The position numbers were made by a program, and so were the translations under genes. Shown piece after piece: positions 27,207 through 35,641 of a stretch of DNA of 64,000 bases; the first letter of the stretch is position 1; each line of letters begins with the position of its first letter. Under the pieces are notes generated by a model, which was not told the DNA's origin, did not search any database, and saw only the letters and a list, made by a program, of their open reading frames with translations. The stretch covers positions 19,364 to 83,363 of the forward strand of contig JAFLTY010000006.1 in NCBI GenBank assembly GCA_022509065.1, read 5' to 3'. The DNA comes from Muribaculaceae bacterium. GTDB taxonomy: Bacteria > Bacteroidota > Bacteroidia > Bacteroidales > Muribaculaceae.

Positions 27207-27261
27207 ATCGTAAAAAATGCAGCCGGAATATTAAATATCCGGTAATTGTGTTTCATATAAG

Positions 27262-27747
27262 TTAAGGCAGCATGTCTGACACATCGGCACCGTAGCTTTG
27301 CAGCTCGCGTACCACCGACGACGAAATAGCCCCATGTTCGGGTAGTGAAAAAAGTAATACTGTCTCTACTCCAGCCAAGCGCCGGTTTACATCGGCCATG
27401 TTGCGTTCATACTCATAGTCGGCCACACTACGCACACCTCTCAAAAAGAAGTGAATGTCAAGTTGACGAGCCAAATCTACCATCAGCCCCGGCCATACTA
27501 TTACACTAACGTGAGAATTGCCTGAATATTGCTGTAAGATATTGGCAGCTTGAGTCACGGCATCCGAGTGATGCTTGTGAGCGTTAACTCCTATGGCGAT
27601 GACGATATGGTCGAAAAGCGCCAGTCCGCGTTCTACTATGGATGCATGCCCCACAGTAAACGGATTGAACGACCCGGCAAAGATAGCGCTTCGTTTACCT
27701 TTATGAATGTGGATGTCAGGACTGATCGATTTGGCTGTCATCTTCAA
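27262..27747 (-). CDS. coaD: Pantetheine-phosphate adenylyltransferase
   Basis: 161 residues. The nucleotidyltransferase signature [18 protein letters not shown] (HxGH-like T-x-G-H) opens the domain after a 17-residue extension; [17 protein letters not shown] is the phosphopantetheine-binding segment and [16 protein letters not shown] the C-terminal ISSS motif. It makes dephospho-CoA. The ATG at 27747 lies inside the end of parE (32-nt overlap); an internal ATG 6 nt later is the only alternative ATG before the conserved core. Confidence 0.9.
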   Translation of the reverse strand: MKMTAKSISPDIHIHKGKRSAIFAGSFNPFTVGHASIVERGLALFDHIVIAIGVNAHKHHSDAVTQAANILQQYSGNSHVSVIVWPGLMVDLARQLDIHFFLRGVRSVADYEYERNMADVNRRLAGVETVLLFSLPEHGAISSSVVRELQSYGADVSDMLP

Positions 27748-29674
27748 TTACAAGATTATCGATAATGAAATTTTGTCTTTCGGGGGTGTTCTTTCCCATA
27801 TAAAAATCAAGAAGCCTCGATGAGTGGTCGTCTTTACGGAGGGTTACGGTGTCAACACGCATGTTTTTTCCGATAAACCCTTTGAATTCCTCAGGTGATA
27901 TTTCGCCCAAACCTTTAAAACGGGTTATCTCGGCGTTTGCTCCGAAGCGGGCTATGGCATCAAGACGTTCGCGGTCGGAATAACAGTAGACTGTATCGTC
28001 GTCCGATGCATCATTGTTCTTTTTGGCGCCGCGCCTCGCAGTCTTTTTATTGCGGACGCGGAAAAGCGGAGTCTGCAGAACATATACATGACCGCGTTTT
28101 ATCAGTTCGGGAAAGAACTGAAGGAAGAATGTTATCATAAGGAGGCGTATATGCATCCCGTCAACATCGGCATCGGTGGCTATGATGATTTTGTTGTAAC
28201 GCAAATCGTCAATCGTCTCTTCGATGTTTAGAGCCGCCTGTAGTGCATTGAATTCATCGTTTTCATAAACGACCTTTTTGGTGAGACCATACGTGTTCAA
28301 CGGTTTGCCTCTGAGAGAAAACACTGCCTGCGTCTTGACATCTCGTATCTTCGTAATCGAGCCTGCCGCCGAGTTACCCTCAGTTATAAAAATTGATGTC
28401 TGCAACTTTTCCTCTTCGTCACCTTTAAGATCGTTGAAGTGGGTCGTGCAGTCCAAAAGTTTTTTATTGTGGACGTTAACTTTTTTTGCTCGTTCGCGAG
28501 CTTTTTTAGTTACGCCGGCCATTTCTTTTCGCTCTTTCTCACTTTCTTGTATTTTTTTTACAAGAATCTCGGCTGTTTCGGGATTGCGGTGCAGATAGTT
28601 GTCAAGCTCCCGTTTAATAAAGTCCCCGATGAACTTAGCGACTGTCGGTCCGTCGGGACCAACGTCTCGCGAACCGAGTTTGGTTTTTGTCTGACTTTCG
28701 AAAACCGGATCTTCAACACGAACGGACACAGCAGCTATAATGCCGTTGCGAATGTCCGAATATTCAAAGTTCTTGTTGGCGTATTCTTTTATGGTGCGTG
28801 ACACGCTTTCTTTAAAAGCGGACAGATGTGTACCTCCCTGGGTGGTATGCTGGCCATTGACAAAAGAATAGTATTCTTCACCGTATTGATTGGCATGAGT
28901 TATAGCAACTTCAATATCTTCGCCGCGGAGATGAATGACGGGGTATAAGGGGTCTTTTGTCATATTCTCTCGCAACAGGTCGAGCAATCCTTGTCGGCTA
29001 ACATACACTTTGCCGTTGTAAACGACTTTCAGACCGGTGTTAAGGAAGGTATAGTTGCGAAGCATTGTGAGAACATGGTCTTCTCGAAAATGGTAACCTT
29101 CGAAAACCGTATTGTCCGGAACAAAACAAACAAAAGTGCCGTTTTCGGCATCAGTAGGTGTTTCTGGTGTCTCTTCCACAAGCTCGCCGCGTTCGAAACG
29201 CGCGCTTTTGGTCATACCGTCGCGGTAAGAAGTTATCTCGAAACTACTGCTGAGAGCATTGACAGCCTTTATGCCCACCCCGTTAAGACCGACAGATTTT
29301 TTGTAACCGGATTGACCGTACTTGCCACCGGTATTGATTTTGCTGGCAACGTCAACCAGTTTTCCCAGAGGGACACCTCGCCCAAAATCGCGTACTTCGA
29401 CTCGGCCGTCAACTATATCAACGGTTATTTGTTTTCCGAACCCCATTGTGTACTCATCAATAGAGTTGTCGATTACTTCCTTGAGTAGAACATATATGCC
29501 GTCATCGGCGGCTTCACCATCACCCAATTTTCCGATATACATGCCGGGTCGCAGACGGATGTGTTTTTTCCATTCAAGAGTCTGTATATCGTCCTCGGTG
29601 TAATTTATCGAATTCTCGACGGTTTCTTCGGTATTTATTTTTTTGGTGTTATCTTCTTTATCGTTTAGTGTCAT
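27716..29674 (-). CDS. parE: DNA topoisomerase IV subunit B
   Basis: 652 residues. GHKL ATPase domain: [36 protein letters not shown]. Transducer and [22 protein letters not shown] (the usual EGDSA reads EGNSA) and [17 protein letters not shown], then the [10 protein letters not shown] segment. The protein lacks the long gyrase-specific insert and ends soon after TOPRIM, which favours ParE over GyrB, as does its place before coaD in Bacteroidales. It decatenates daughter chromosomes with ParC, which is not in the window. Confidence 0.88.
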   Translation of the reverse strand: MTLNDKEDNTKKINTEETVENSINYTEDDIQTLEWKKHIRLRPGMYIGKLGDGEAADDGIYVLLKEVIDNSIDEYTMGFGKQITVDIVDGRVEVRDFGRGVPLGKLVDVASKINTGGKYGQSGYKKSVGLNGVGIKAVNALSSSFEITSYRDGMTKSARFERGELVEETPETPTDAENGTFVCFVPDNTVFEGYHFREDHVLTMLRNYTFLNTGLKVVYNGKVYVSRQGLLDLLRENMTKDPLYPVIHLRGEDIEVAITHANQYGEEYYSFVNGQHTTQGGTHLSAFKESVSRTIKEYANKNFEYSDIRNGIIAAVSVRVEDPVFESQTKTKLGSRDVGPDGPTVAKFIGDFIKRELDNYLHRNPETAEILVKKIQESEKERKEMAGVTKKARERAKKVNVHNKKLLDCTTHFNDLKGDEEEKLQTSIFITEGNSAAGSITKIRDVKTQAVFSLRGKPLNTYGLTKKVVYENDEFNALQAALNIEETIDDLRYNKIIIATDADVDGMHIRLLMITFFLQFFPELIKRGHVYVLQTPLFRVRNKKTARRGAKKNNDASDDDTVYCYSDRERLDAIARFGANAEITRFKGLGEISPEEFKGFIGKNMRVDTVTLRKDDHSSRLLDFYMGKNTPERQNFIIDNLVIEDDSQIDQS

Positions 29675-29713
29675 AAAGTTGAATCGCTAAAGCGGTGTTG
29701 ATTACAGGTGCAT

Positions 29714-29917
29714 TTATTCAGCCGGACGCAGCTCGTCAAGAATGGCTTTAAGTTCGGCATCAGTTGCCGTTAGACGTTCGCGACAAAGGCGGATAAGATG
29801 TGAGGCTCGTTTGGTTTTCTCTACCATATTGTCAATGTCACAGTTGTCAGCCTGAAGCTCTTTCAAGATAGTTTCAAGTTCGGCTATCGCTTTGTTATAT
29901 GAAAACTGCTCTTCCAT
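29714..29917 (-). CDS. xseB: Exodeoxyribonuclease VII small subunit
   Basis: 67 residues, fully helical, with the XseB pattern FSYNKAIAELETILKELQ followed by a helix ending in ELKAILDEL. It binds XseA to form the ssDNA exonuclease. It starts 17 nt after xseA, confirming the pairing. Confidence 0.92.
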   Translation of the reverse strand: MEEQFSYNKAIAELETILKELQADNCDIDNMVEKTKRASHLIRLCRERLTATDAELKAILDELRPAE

Positions 29918-29934
29918 AAAAGGATATAATTTAT

Positions 29935-31173
29935 CTATTTTGTTACGGAGTGTAAGGTGCCTTGAGTCAGGCGAGTGATTATCTCGGTTCCTTGAGGTAT
30001 TTTGTTTGCGTCTCGCACTATTGTGCCGTCGTTTAACATTGTGACAGAGAAACCTCTGGCTATTACAGCATCCGGGGACAGAGCTTTCATAAGCGCCTCA
30101 ATCTGCGAAATTTTTTGAGTAGCTTTCTCCAGGTTTCTATCGACCGCTGTAACTACGTAAGAGGAGAGGCGATCCAACACAGCCTGACGCGTTATTATAC
30201 CACGTATCAGGCAACCGGGTACTGTAGCTTCGGCCTGAGCGAGCATTTCGCGGTTTGCGGCAATCTGTTGCGAAGCGAGCTGATAAATCTTGTCAGCGCA
30301 TCTGCCCAGCGCATTCATCAATCGGCTAACTCGGTCTATAAGCCATTCCGCAGCGGCTGTCGGTGTCTTCACTCGCAGCATGGCAACATGATCAAGAACA
30401 CTGGTGTCCCGCTCATGTCCAATGCCGATAATGACGGGCAATGGGAAACGTGCAATTGCAGCGGCTAATTCATAATTATCGAAGGCAGCCAAATCGGTGG
30501 TGGCTCCTCCGCCGCGGATAATTACTACAACATCATACTGGCCGACTTTTTGTGATATGGCGGAAAGTGCGTTGAGAACCGTTGGTACAGTTCGTTCGCC
30601 TTGCATGACTGCATCGTAAAGATCGACCGAAAAACGTAAACGTGCCGTATTGTTGCACAGATGAGTTATGAAATCGCCAAAACCAGCAGCTCCCTGCGCA
30701 GAAATAACGGCCACTCGGTTTGGGGCGAGGGCAACTTGCAGTTGTTTATTCAGTTCCAATATGCCCTCGGTTGAGAGACGTTGCAAAATCTCAGCCCGCA
30801 GTCTCATGGCATCGCCGAGGGTATAAGCCGGATCTATTTCAGTGATGTTAATCGCCATCCCATAAGAAGGATGGTATGAGGCTGTTACACAAGCCCGTAT
30901 CTTAATTCCGGAAGCAAGATCCGCTTGGGTGGCCGAACGAAAGGAGCCATTTATACGACGAAAATTCGATGCCCAGATAGTGGCGCGTATCTTGGATATG
31001 GTTGAGCCTTCGGCATTTTTTTCAATGAGTTCCAGATAACAATGTCCTCCGGATACTCGCAGGTCGGAAGTTTCGCCTATAACCCAGACATTGCGCACAT
31101 CCGGAGCAGCTGCAATAGCATCGCTCAGACGACGGTTTAATTCTAAAACTGTAATGGAGCCGGTATCAACCAT
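29935..31173 (-). CDS. xseA: Exodeoxyribonuclease VII large subunit
   Basis: 412 residues. N-terminal OB-fold (VLELNRRLSDAI..., VWVIGETSDLRVSGGHCYLEL), then the catalytic domain with PNRVAVISAQGAAGFGDF, VVIIRGGGATTDLAAFDNYELA and PVIIGIGHERDTSVLDHVA, then coiled-coil helices and the C-terminal VIARGFSVTML segment. Degrades single-stranded DNA from both ends with XseB. Nine nt after the DUF3256-like gene. Confidence 0.95.
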   Translation of the reverse strand: MVDTGSITVLELNRRLSDAIAAAPDVRNVWVIGETSDLRVSGGHCYLELIEKNAEGSTISKIRATIWASNFRRINGSFRSATQADLASGIKIRACVTASYHPSYGMAINITEIDPAYTLGDAMRLRAEILQRLSTEGILELNKQLQVALAPNRVAVISAQGAAGFGDFITHLCNNTARLRFSVDLYDAVMQGERTVPTVLNALSAISQKVGQYDVVVIIRGGGATTDLAAFDNYELAAAIARFPLPVIIGIGHERDTSVLDHVAMLRVKTPTAAAEWLIDRVSRLMNALGRCADKIYQLASQQIAANREMLAQAEATVPGCLIRGIITRQAVLDRLSSYVVTAVDRNLEKATQKISQIEALMKALSPDAVIARGFSVTMLNDGTIVRDANKIPQGTEIITRLTQGTLHSVTK

Positions 31174-31182
31174 TATCGTAAG

Positions 31183-31812
31183 TTATTTAACAAAACGTTT
31201 ACCGTTCCATCTATAGGTTATTGACGGCAAAAAAGCGTTTGTTATCGACGAATCCACACCGGGTGTCAGTATGGAGGTGTTGCTAAAGGTAATATTGCCT
31301 GTTTCAGTATCAACTGTGGCATGAGATGTAACAAATGGTATGGCGGCAAGGAGCGCTGTCTCGGAGATGTCCTTCAAGGCATCCTTTTTTAGCCAATCCA
31401 TATATGTCGGTTCGTCGATATTGACAGTCGAGAAGGAATCACTCCTGAAGGCTTTTACTATACTCTCGTTGTTCATCGAAGCAAAAGAGGCAATTGAAAA
31501 GATAATTGGATTTTTATCTTCTCCAGCCAAAAAAACTTCTATCATTCCGTTTTCAGTCTGAGGATAGACTATACGGGCATAGTTTTCGGTGAGCGAATCT
31601 ATGGCCATATACGTGCCATGTTCCGAATCAGGGACAAAGGGATGATCCGATGCGGTATTTTCCAGCATGGCAATACGGACATCGTGTGAAATGTCGAAAA
31701 ACACTTTGTCAGCCTCGGGATTATCCGTGGAGATTATGTCAATGATATTGAAGCCAAAAGTAAGTTCCGCAAAGGATATAAAACTCACTATAAGCGCAAA
31801 TATTCTGTTCAT
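31183..31812 (-). CDS. Secreted DUF3256-like protein
   Basis: 209 residues with a signal peptide (NRIFALIVSFISFAELTFG). The rest is a soluble domain of alternating strands and helices with no catalytic motif; the segment RIAMLENTASDHPFVPDSEHG and the C-terminal YRWNGKRFVK fit my recollection of the DUF3256 family, often next to xseA in Bacteroidales. It is first in the xseA-xseB-parE-coaD run, with its own promoter upstream. Function unknown. Confidence 0.7.
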   Translation of the reverse strand: MNRIFALIVSFISFAELTFGFNIIDIISTDNPEADKVFFDISHDVRIAMLENTASDHPFVPDSEHGTYMAIDSLTENYARIVYPQTENGMIEVFLAGEDKNPIIFSIASFASMNNESIVKAFRSDSFSTVNIDEPTYMDWLKKDALKDISETALLAAIPFVTSHATVDTETGNITFSNTSILTPGVDSSITNAFLPSITYRWNGKRFVK

Positions 31813-31836
31813 TATTTAAAGCTCTGTTTATTTGTG

Positions 31837-31868
31837 CAAATATAGTGAAAAAGCATGACCCGAACAAA
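31837..31868 (-). promoter_or_regulatory. Bacteroidetes-type promoter for the DUF3256-xseAB-parE run
   Basis: Minus strand TTTG (31868-31865), 20-nt spacer, TATATTTG (31844-31837), a full match to TTTG-N19-21-TAnnTTTG. The -7 box lies 24 nt upstream of the gene start at 31812. Confidence 0.75.
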
Positions 31869-31927
31869 AAGCGTACATGAATGTTATAATTGATAAAAGG
31901 ACAAAATAATTACTAAACATCACTATT

Positions 31928-32221
31928 ATGGCACACAACAACGATAATGAGAAAAAAGACTCTAAGTGGGGAACCTATTGGGTAGCCGGTTTTATAGTGG
32001 CAATCATTTGTGTGGGCATACTTATCTACATCGGATGGTTTGATAACAAGACCCATGTTGATAGCCCCAACGGTGACAATGTGACGGCAACCTATGAGAT
32101 AGACACACCGCAACCCCAGGCGCCCGGTGAAAACGATTGGAACAATCCCGACGAAAGTTCATTACAAGAAATCATCGTAGACCATGCGGCCGGAACCGAC
32201 ACTGTGCCAATGCCGCAGTGA
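31928..32221 (+). CDS. Small single-pass membrane protein, unknown function
   Basis: 97 residues. A polar, Lys/Asp-rich N-terminus (AHNNDNEKKDSKWGTYW) precedes one membrane segment (about 19-38, VAGFIVAIICVGILIYIGW), then an acidic Pro-rich tail of about 58 residues. The topology suggests the tail is periplasmic. It is the only + strand gene in a 17-kb minus-strand stretch. No family recognised. Confidence 0.6.
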   Translation: MAHNNDNEKKDSKWGTYWVAGFIVAIICVGILIYIGWFDNKTHVDSPNGDNVTATYEIDTPQPQAPGENDWNNPDESSLQEIIVDHAAGTDTVPMPQ

Positions 32222-32316
32222 AGTGTTCACCCCATGTCCGGTGCACTTGAGCGATAGTAAATATTGTTGGATAGATAAGATTGTTAAGTCTATCCGGCTC
32301 TAAATATCATATCAGG

Positions 32317-33237
32317 CTAATTCGCCCATGTAATTAGACTGTTTGTCGGTGTAGCGGTGACTTTTAAAGTCACCGTTGCGTTTTCTATCACAGGTATATT
32401 GTGGTCGACATGACCAATGGGGACGTTGAAAGCTACCGGGAAAGAATACGGAGCAACCATCTCCCAAATCATCTCTTCCATGGTATCATACGATTTGTCG
32501 GGCGTGTAGCGTGTGAACTGTCCAACTATCAGTCCTCCCAATTTTTCGAGTACTCCGCTAAGTTGTAGTTGGTAGAGCATTCGTTCTATCTTATATATAG
32601 GCTCAGATATGTCTTCGATGAAAAGAATGATTCCTGGCTTAAATATATCGTATGGGGTGCCTATAAGGCCGTTCAGTACCGCGAAGTTGCCGCCTATCAG
32701 CCTTCCTGAGGCGGTACCCGGGCGGTCATATCGCGTGCATGACGGGAAGGTTACAACGGGTCGTTCTCCGCGTAGTATTCTGAAAAGCATAGCATTATCT
32801 TCATCGTCGGCGCCATGTCTGATGTGGTCGCACATTGAAGCGTGGATAGAGGCAATTCCTTTCTTAGCTGTCAAAGCGTGCAAAGCCGAGATGTCACTGT
32901 ACCCGATAATCCATTTCGGGTCTCGGGTCATGTCAATGGTATCCAGTTGCTCCAATATATGTACGACACCATATCCACCGCGGCTGCACAGAACGGCTCT
33001 AATTTCGGGGTCGGTAAGTGCCGCTGTCATGTCGCCCAGACGCTCATCGTCCGACGCCGAATATATGCCGTGCTCGCCAAGAGCGTGAGGCATGATACGT
33101 ACTTTCCATCCTTGTTGCTCAAGGACTCTTCGAGCTTCAAACACTTTCAATGGATCGACCGACCCGGCTGGCGAGCAGATAGCGATAGTGTCACCGTCTG
33201 CAAGTGGTTGAGGATATATGATTTTAGAGTTATCCAA
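32317..33237 (-). CDS. LD-carboxypeptidase, S66 family
   Basis: 306 residues. S66 motifs: IAICSPAGSVDPLKVFEARR, VLCSRGGYGVVHIL, IIGYSDISALHAL (nucleophile Ser in the GYSD turn), LFIEDISEPIYKIERML and the C-terminal VPIGHVDHNIPV with the catalytic His. It trims the terminal D-Ala of muropeptide tetrapeptides during peptidoglycan recycling. No signal peptide, so cytoplasmic. Last gene of the leuS-nadB-DUF4294-S66 run (44 nt after DUF4294). Confidence 0.92.
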   Translation of the reverse strand: MDNSKIIYPQPLADGDTIAICSPAGSVDPLKVFEARRVLEQQGWKVRIMPHALGEHGIYSASDDERLGDMTAALTDPEIRAVLCSRGGYGVVHILEQLDTIDMTRDPKWIIGYSDISALHALTAKKGIASIHASMCDHIRHGADDEDNAMLFRILRGERPVVTFPSCTRYDRPGTASGRLIGGNFAVLNGLIGTPYDIFKPGIILFIEDISEPIYKIERMLYQLQLSGVLEKLGGLIVGQFTRYTPDKSYDTMEEMIWEMVAPYSFPVAFNVPIGHVDHNIPVIENATVTLKVTATPTNSLITWAN

Positions 33238-33281
33238 TGTTGTTTTATTCTGTCGTTAAATTGTTGTTAAAAACAGTCGTC

Positions 33282-33920
33282 TCAAAGTTGACCTTGTTCG
33301 ATGAGTGTGGCTACACGGTCTATGATAGCGTCATCTTTATTTTTTTTCGGATCGAATTTGCCTTTCAGACTCACACCGAAAAGTTTTCCGAATCCCTGCC
33401 AGAAAAGGGCGCGTGCACTGCCTAAAAAAGCCTTTACTATCTGGTACGATGTCTGGTCGGTTTCGCGTTGTATCAGTTTGATAAGCATATTGGCCTGGTT
33501 TTTAGAAAGTTTGCGCAGTATGGGCTTATATTGATCAAAAAGTTCTTTCTCCATGGCTTTCAGATAGTCCTCGCGCTCTTTTTGTGTAGGAAACGTCTCT
33601 ATATATTCGTAGGTCTCGATCAGAGTTTCCTTTATCATTTTGGCGTATGGTAAAGTGGTGCGAACACGAGAGACTGTCTGCCAATAAAAATTCTCTTCCT
33701 TTTTGTTTTTGAATTTTAGTTGTGGATATACAGTTATGGGCTTTAAATACAAGCGTAACATGCTGTCCCCATACTCGTCCGTCACCCAGTTATAACCTAC
33801 GTAAATGGATTTGTGGGATGGTTGCCATAAATCCACATCGGAAGTATTGTCCGCCATAACGGAGACAAGGGTGATTCCGAAGAAAAAAAGGAGAGGGATA
33901 TATCGGAACAGCATTTTCAT
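33282..33920 (-). CDS. DUF4294 family secreted protein
   Basis: 212 residues with a signal peptide (KMLFRYIPLLFFFGITLVSVMA). The mature part contains the DUF4294 pattern: LKPITVYPQLKFKNKKEENF, TLPYAKMIKETLIETYEYI, KPILRKLSKNQANMLIKLI and RETDQTSYQIVKAFLGSARA. The family is widespread in Bacteroidetes with no known role. It starts 13 nt after nadB. Confidence 0.85.
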   Translation of the reverse strand: MKMLFRYIPLLFFFGITLVSVMADNTSDVDLWQPSHKSIYVGYNWVTDEYGDSMLRLYLKPITVYPQLKFKNKKEENFYWQTVSRVRTTLPYAKMIKETLIETYEYIETFPTQKEREDYLKAMEKELFDQYKPILRKLSKNQANMLIKLIQRETDQTSYQIVKAFLGSARALFWQGFGKLFGVSLKGKFDPKKNKDDAIIDRVATLIEQGQL

Positions 33921-33933
33921 ATCCGGGAAGAAC

Positions 33934-35577
33934 TCATTCGGCGTGCTGCGGATTTAGTGGAGGATAATCGACAGTGTAATGCAAACCGCGAGATTCGCGA
34001 CGTTCCTTTGCCTGGCGCATGATGAGGTAACCGACGTTGATAACATTGCGCAGCTCGCATATTTCGCGTGATGCCTTTGACCGCTTAAATAATTTTTCTG
34101 TTTCTTCATACAGTATGTCAAGTCGGTTCCACGCTCTGTCCAGTCGCAGATTGCTGCGCACAATGCCGACATAGGTGCCCATTATCTGATTTACTTCTTT
34201 AAGCGACTGCCGGATAAGCACCATCTCTTCCGGGTGGCTTGTCCCCTCGTCATTCCAGTCAGGTACATCGGTGCGTAAATCATAATGCCCGATATTTTCT
34301 GTGGCGTGTTTGGCTGCGGCATCTGCGTATACGACCGCCTCGATAAGCGAGTTGGAAGCGAGTCGATTGCCTCCATGTAGTCCGGTGCACGAACACTCTC
34401 CCAGAGCGTAAAGATGTTTTATTGACGACTCGCCGTTAAGATCCACCTTAATGCCGCCGCATAGATAATGAGCCGCGGGAGCAACGGGTATATAATCTTT
34501 CGTTATGTCAATGCCCAGCTCAAGACATTTTTTGTAAATATTCGGGAAATGATGCTTGGTTTCTTCAGCGTCCTTATGTGTTACATCGAGATACACATGG
34601 TCGTCTCCATGAATTTTCATCTCGTTGTCAATGGCTCTGGCGACGATGTCGCGTGGGGCGAGCGAAAGTCTGGGGTCATAACGGTGCATGAATTCCTCTC
34701 CTTTCTTGTTTCGGAGTACTGCGCCATAACCGCGCATAGCCTCGGTGATAAGAAAGGAAGGACGATCGCCGGGGTGGTAGAGGGCAGTGGGGTGGAATTG
34801 AATGAATTCCATGTCTGAAATCTGACCTTTTGCACGATAAACCATAGCTATGCCGTCACCAGTGGCTACCAACGGATTGGTAGTTGTATGATAGACAGCG
34901 CCTACTCCCCCCGTAGCCATAACAGTTACGCGAGAGATAAATTTTTCAACATTACCGGTCTCTTCATTCAGAATATACGCTCCGTAACACGTTATATCGG
35001 GGGTACGGCGACTTACAATACGTCCCAAGTGGTGCTGGGTGATGATTTCAATAGCAAAATGGTGTTCAAAGATGTCAATGTTGCTGTCAGCTTTGACAGA
35101 CTCTATCAGACCTCGTTGAATCTCAAAGCCGGTGTTGTCCGCATGGTGAAGAATACGAAACTCCGAGTGTCCTCCTTCACGATGAAGGTCAAAATTTCCG
35201 TCTTCGTTTTTATCGAAATGGACGCCCCAGCCTATAAGATTGCGAATTCCTTCCGGAGCGCCTTTCACTACCATCTCGACAGCCTTTGGGTCGCTGAGAT
35301 AATCGCCTGCTACCATGGTGTCCTTGATGTGTTTTTCGAAATCATCGACTTCGAGATTAGTCACCGATGCCACTCCTCCCTGAGCCAGTGCGGTATTGGC
35401 TTCGTCAAGCGTGGTTTTGCATATAAGGGCAACCTTTCCGTGGCGGCCCGCTTTCAATGCAAAGGTCATGCCGGCAATGCCGGAGCCTATCACCAAAAAA
35501 TCATATTTATAGGTTTTCGGCTTGGATTTCGATGCCCGTGATTTCTTATCAGAGGTGTTTTTCAGTTCAGTAGCCAT
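33934..35577 (-). CDS. nadB: L-aspartate oxidase
   Basis: 547 residues. FAD-binding VIGSGIAGMTFALKAG after a Lys-rich N-terminal extension of about 28 residues, ALAQGGVASV, the HREGGHSEFRILHHAD segment, VMATGGVGAVYHTTTNP, and GECSCTGLHGGNRLASNSL. It oxidises aspartate to iminoaspartate for NadA. Found between leuS and DUF4294; nadA lies on the other side of leuS. The basic N-terminal extension is unusual but conserved starts cannot be tested here. Confidence 0.95.
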   Translation of the reverse strand: MATELKNTSDKKSRASKSKPKTYKYDFLVIGSGIAGMTFALKAGRHGKVALICKTTLDEANTALAQGGVASVTNLEVDDFEKHIKDTMVAGDYLSDPKAVEMVVKGAPEGIRNLIGWGVHFDKNEDGNFDLHREGGHSEFRILHHADNTGFEIQRGLIESVKADSNIDIFEHHFAIEIITQHHLGRIVSRRTPDITCYGAYILNEETGNVEKFISRVTVMATGGVGAVYHTTTNPLVATGDGIAMVYRAKGQISDMEFIQFHPTALYHPGDRPSFLITEAMRGYGAVLRNKKGEEFMHRYDPRLSLAPRDIVARAIDNEMKIHGDDHVYLDVTHKDAEETKHHFPNIYKKCLELGIDITKDYIPVAPAAHYLCGGIKVDLNGESSIKHLYALGECSCTGLHGGNRLASNSLIEAVVYADAAAKHATENIGHYDLRTDVPDWNDEGTSHPEEMVLIRQSLKEVNQIMGTYVGIVRSNLRLDRAWNRLDILYEETEKLFKRSKASREICELRNVINVGYLIMRQAKERRESRGLHYTVDYPPLNPQHAE

Positions 35578-35641
35578 TGCTGTTTTGTATTAAAAAGATA
35601 ATCGCAGAGAGCGCTTCACATTGAACGTGTCATGTAATGGC

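Noticed and set aside
28991..29488. 165-codon + strand ORF opposite parE
   Set aside because: Antisense to conserved GHKL motifs of parE; no independent support.
32269..32295. Weak hairpin (ggataga/tctatcc) between the small membrane protein and the S66 gene as a terminator
   Set aside because: Only 7 bp and no T-tract; not enough to call.
34888..35541. 217-codon + strand ORF opposite nadB
   Set aside because: Antisense shadow of a well-supported nadB coding region.
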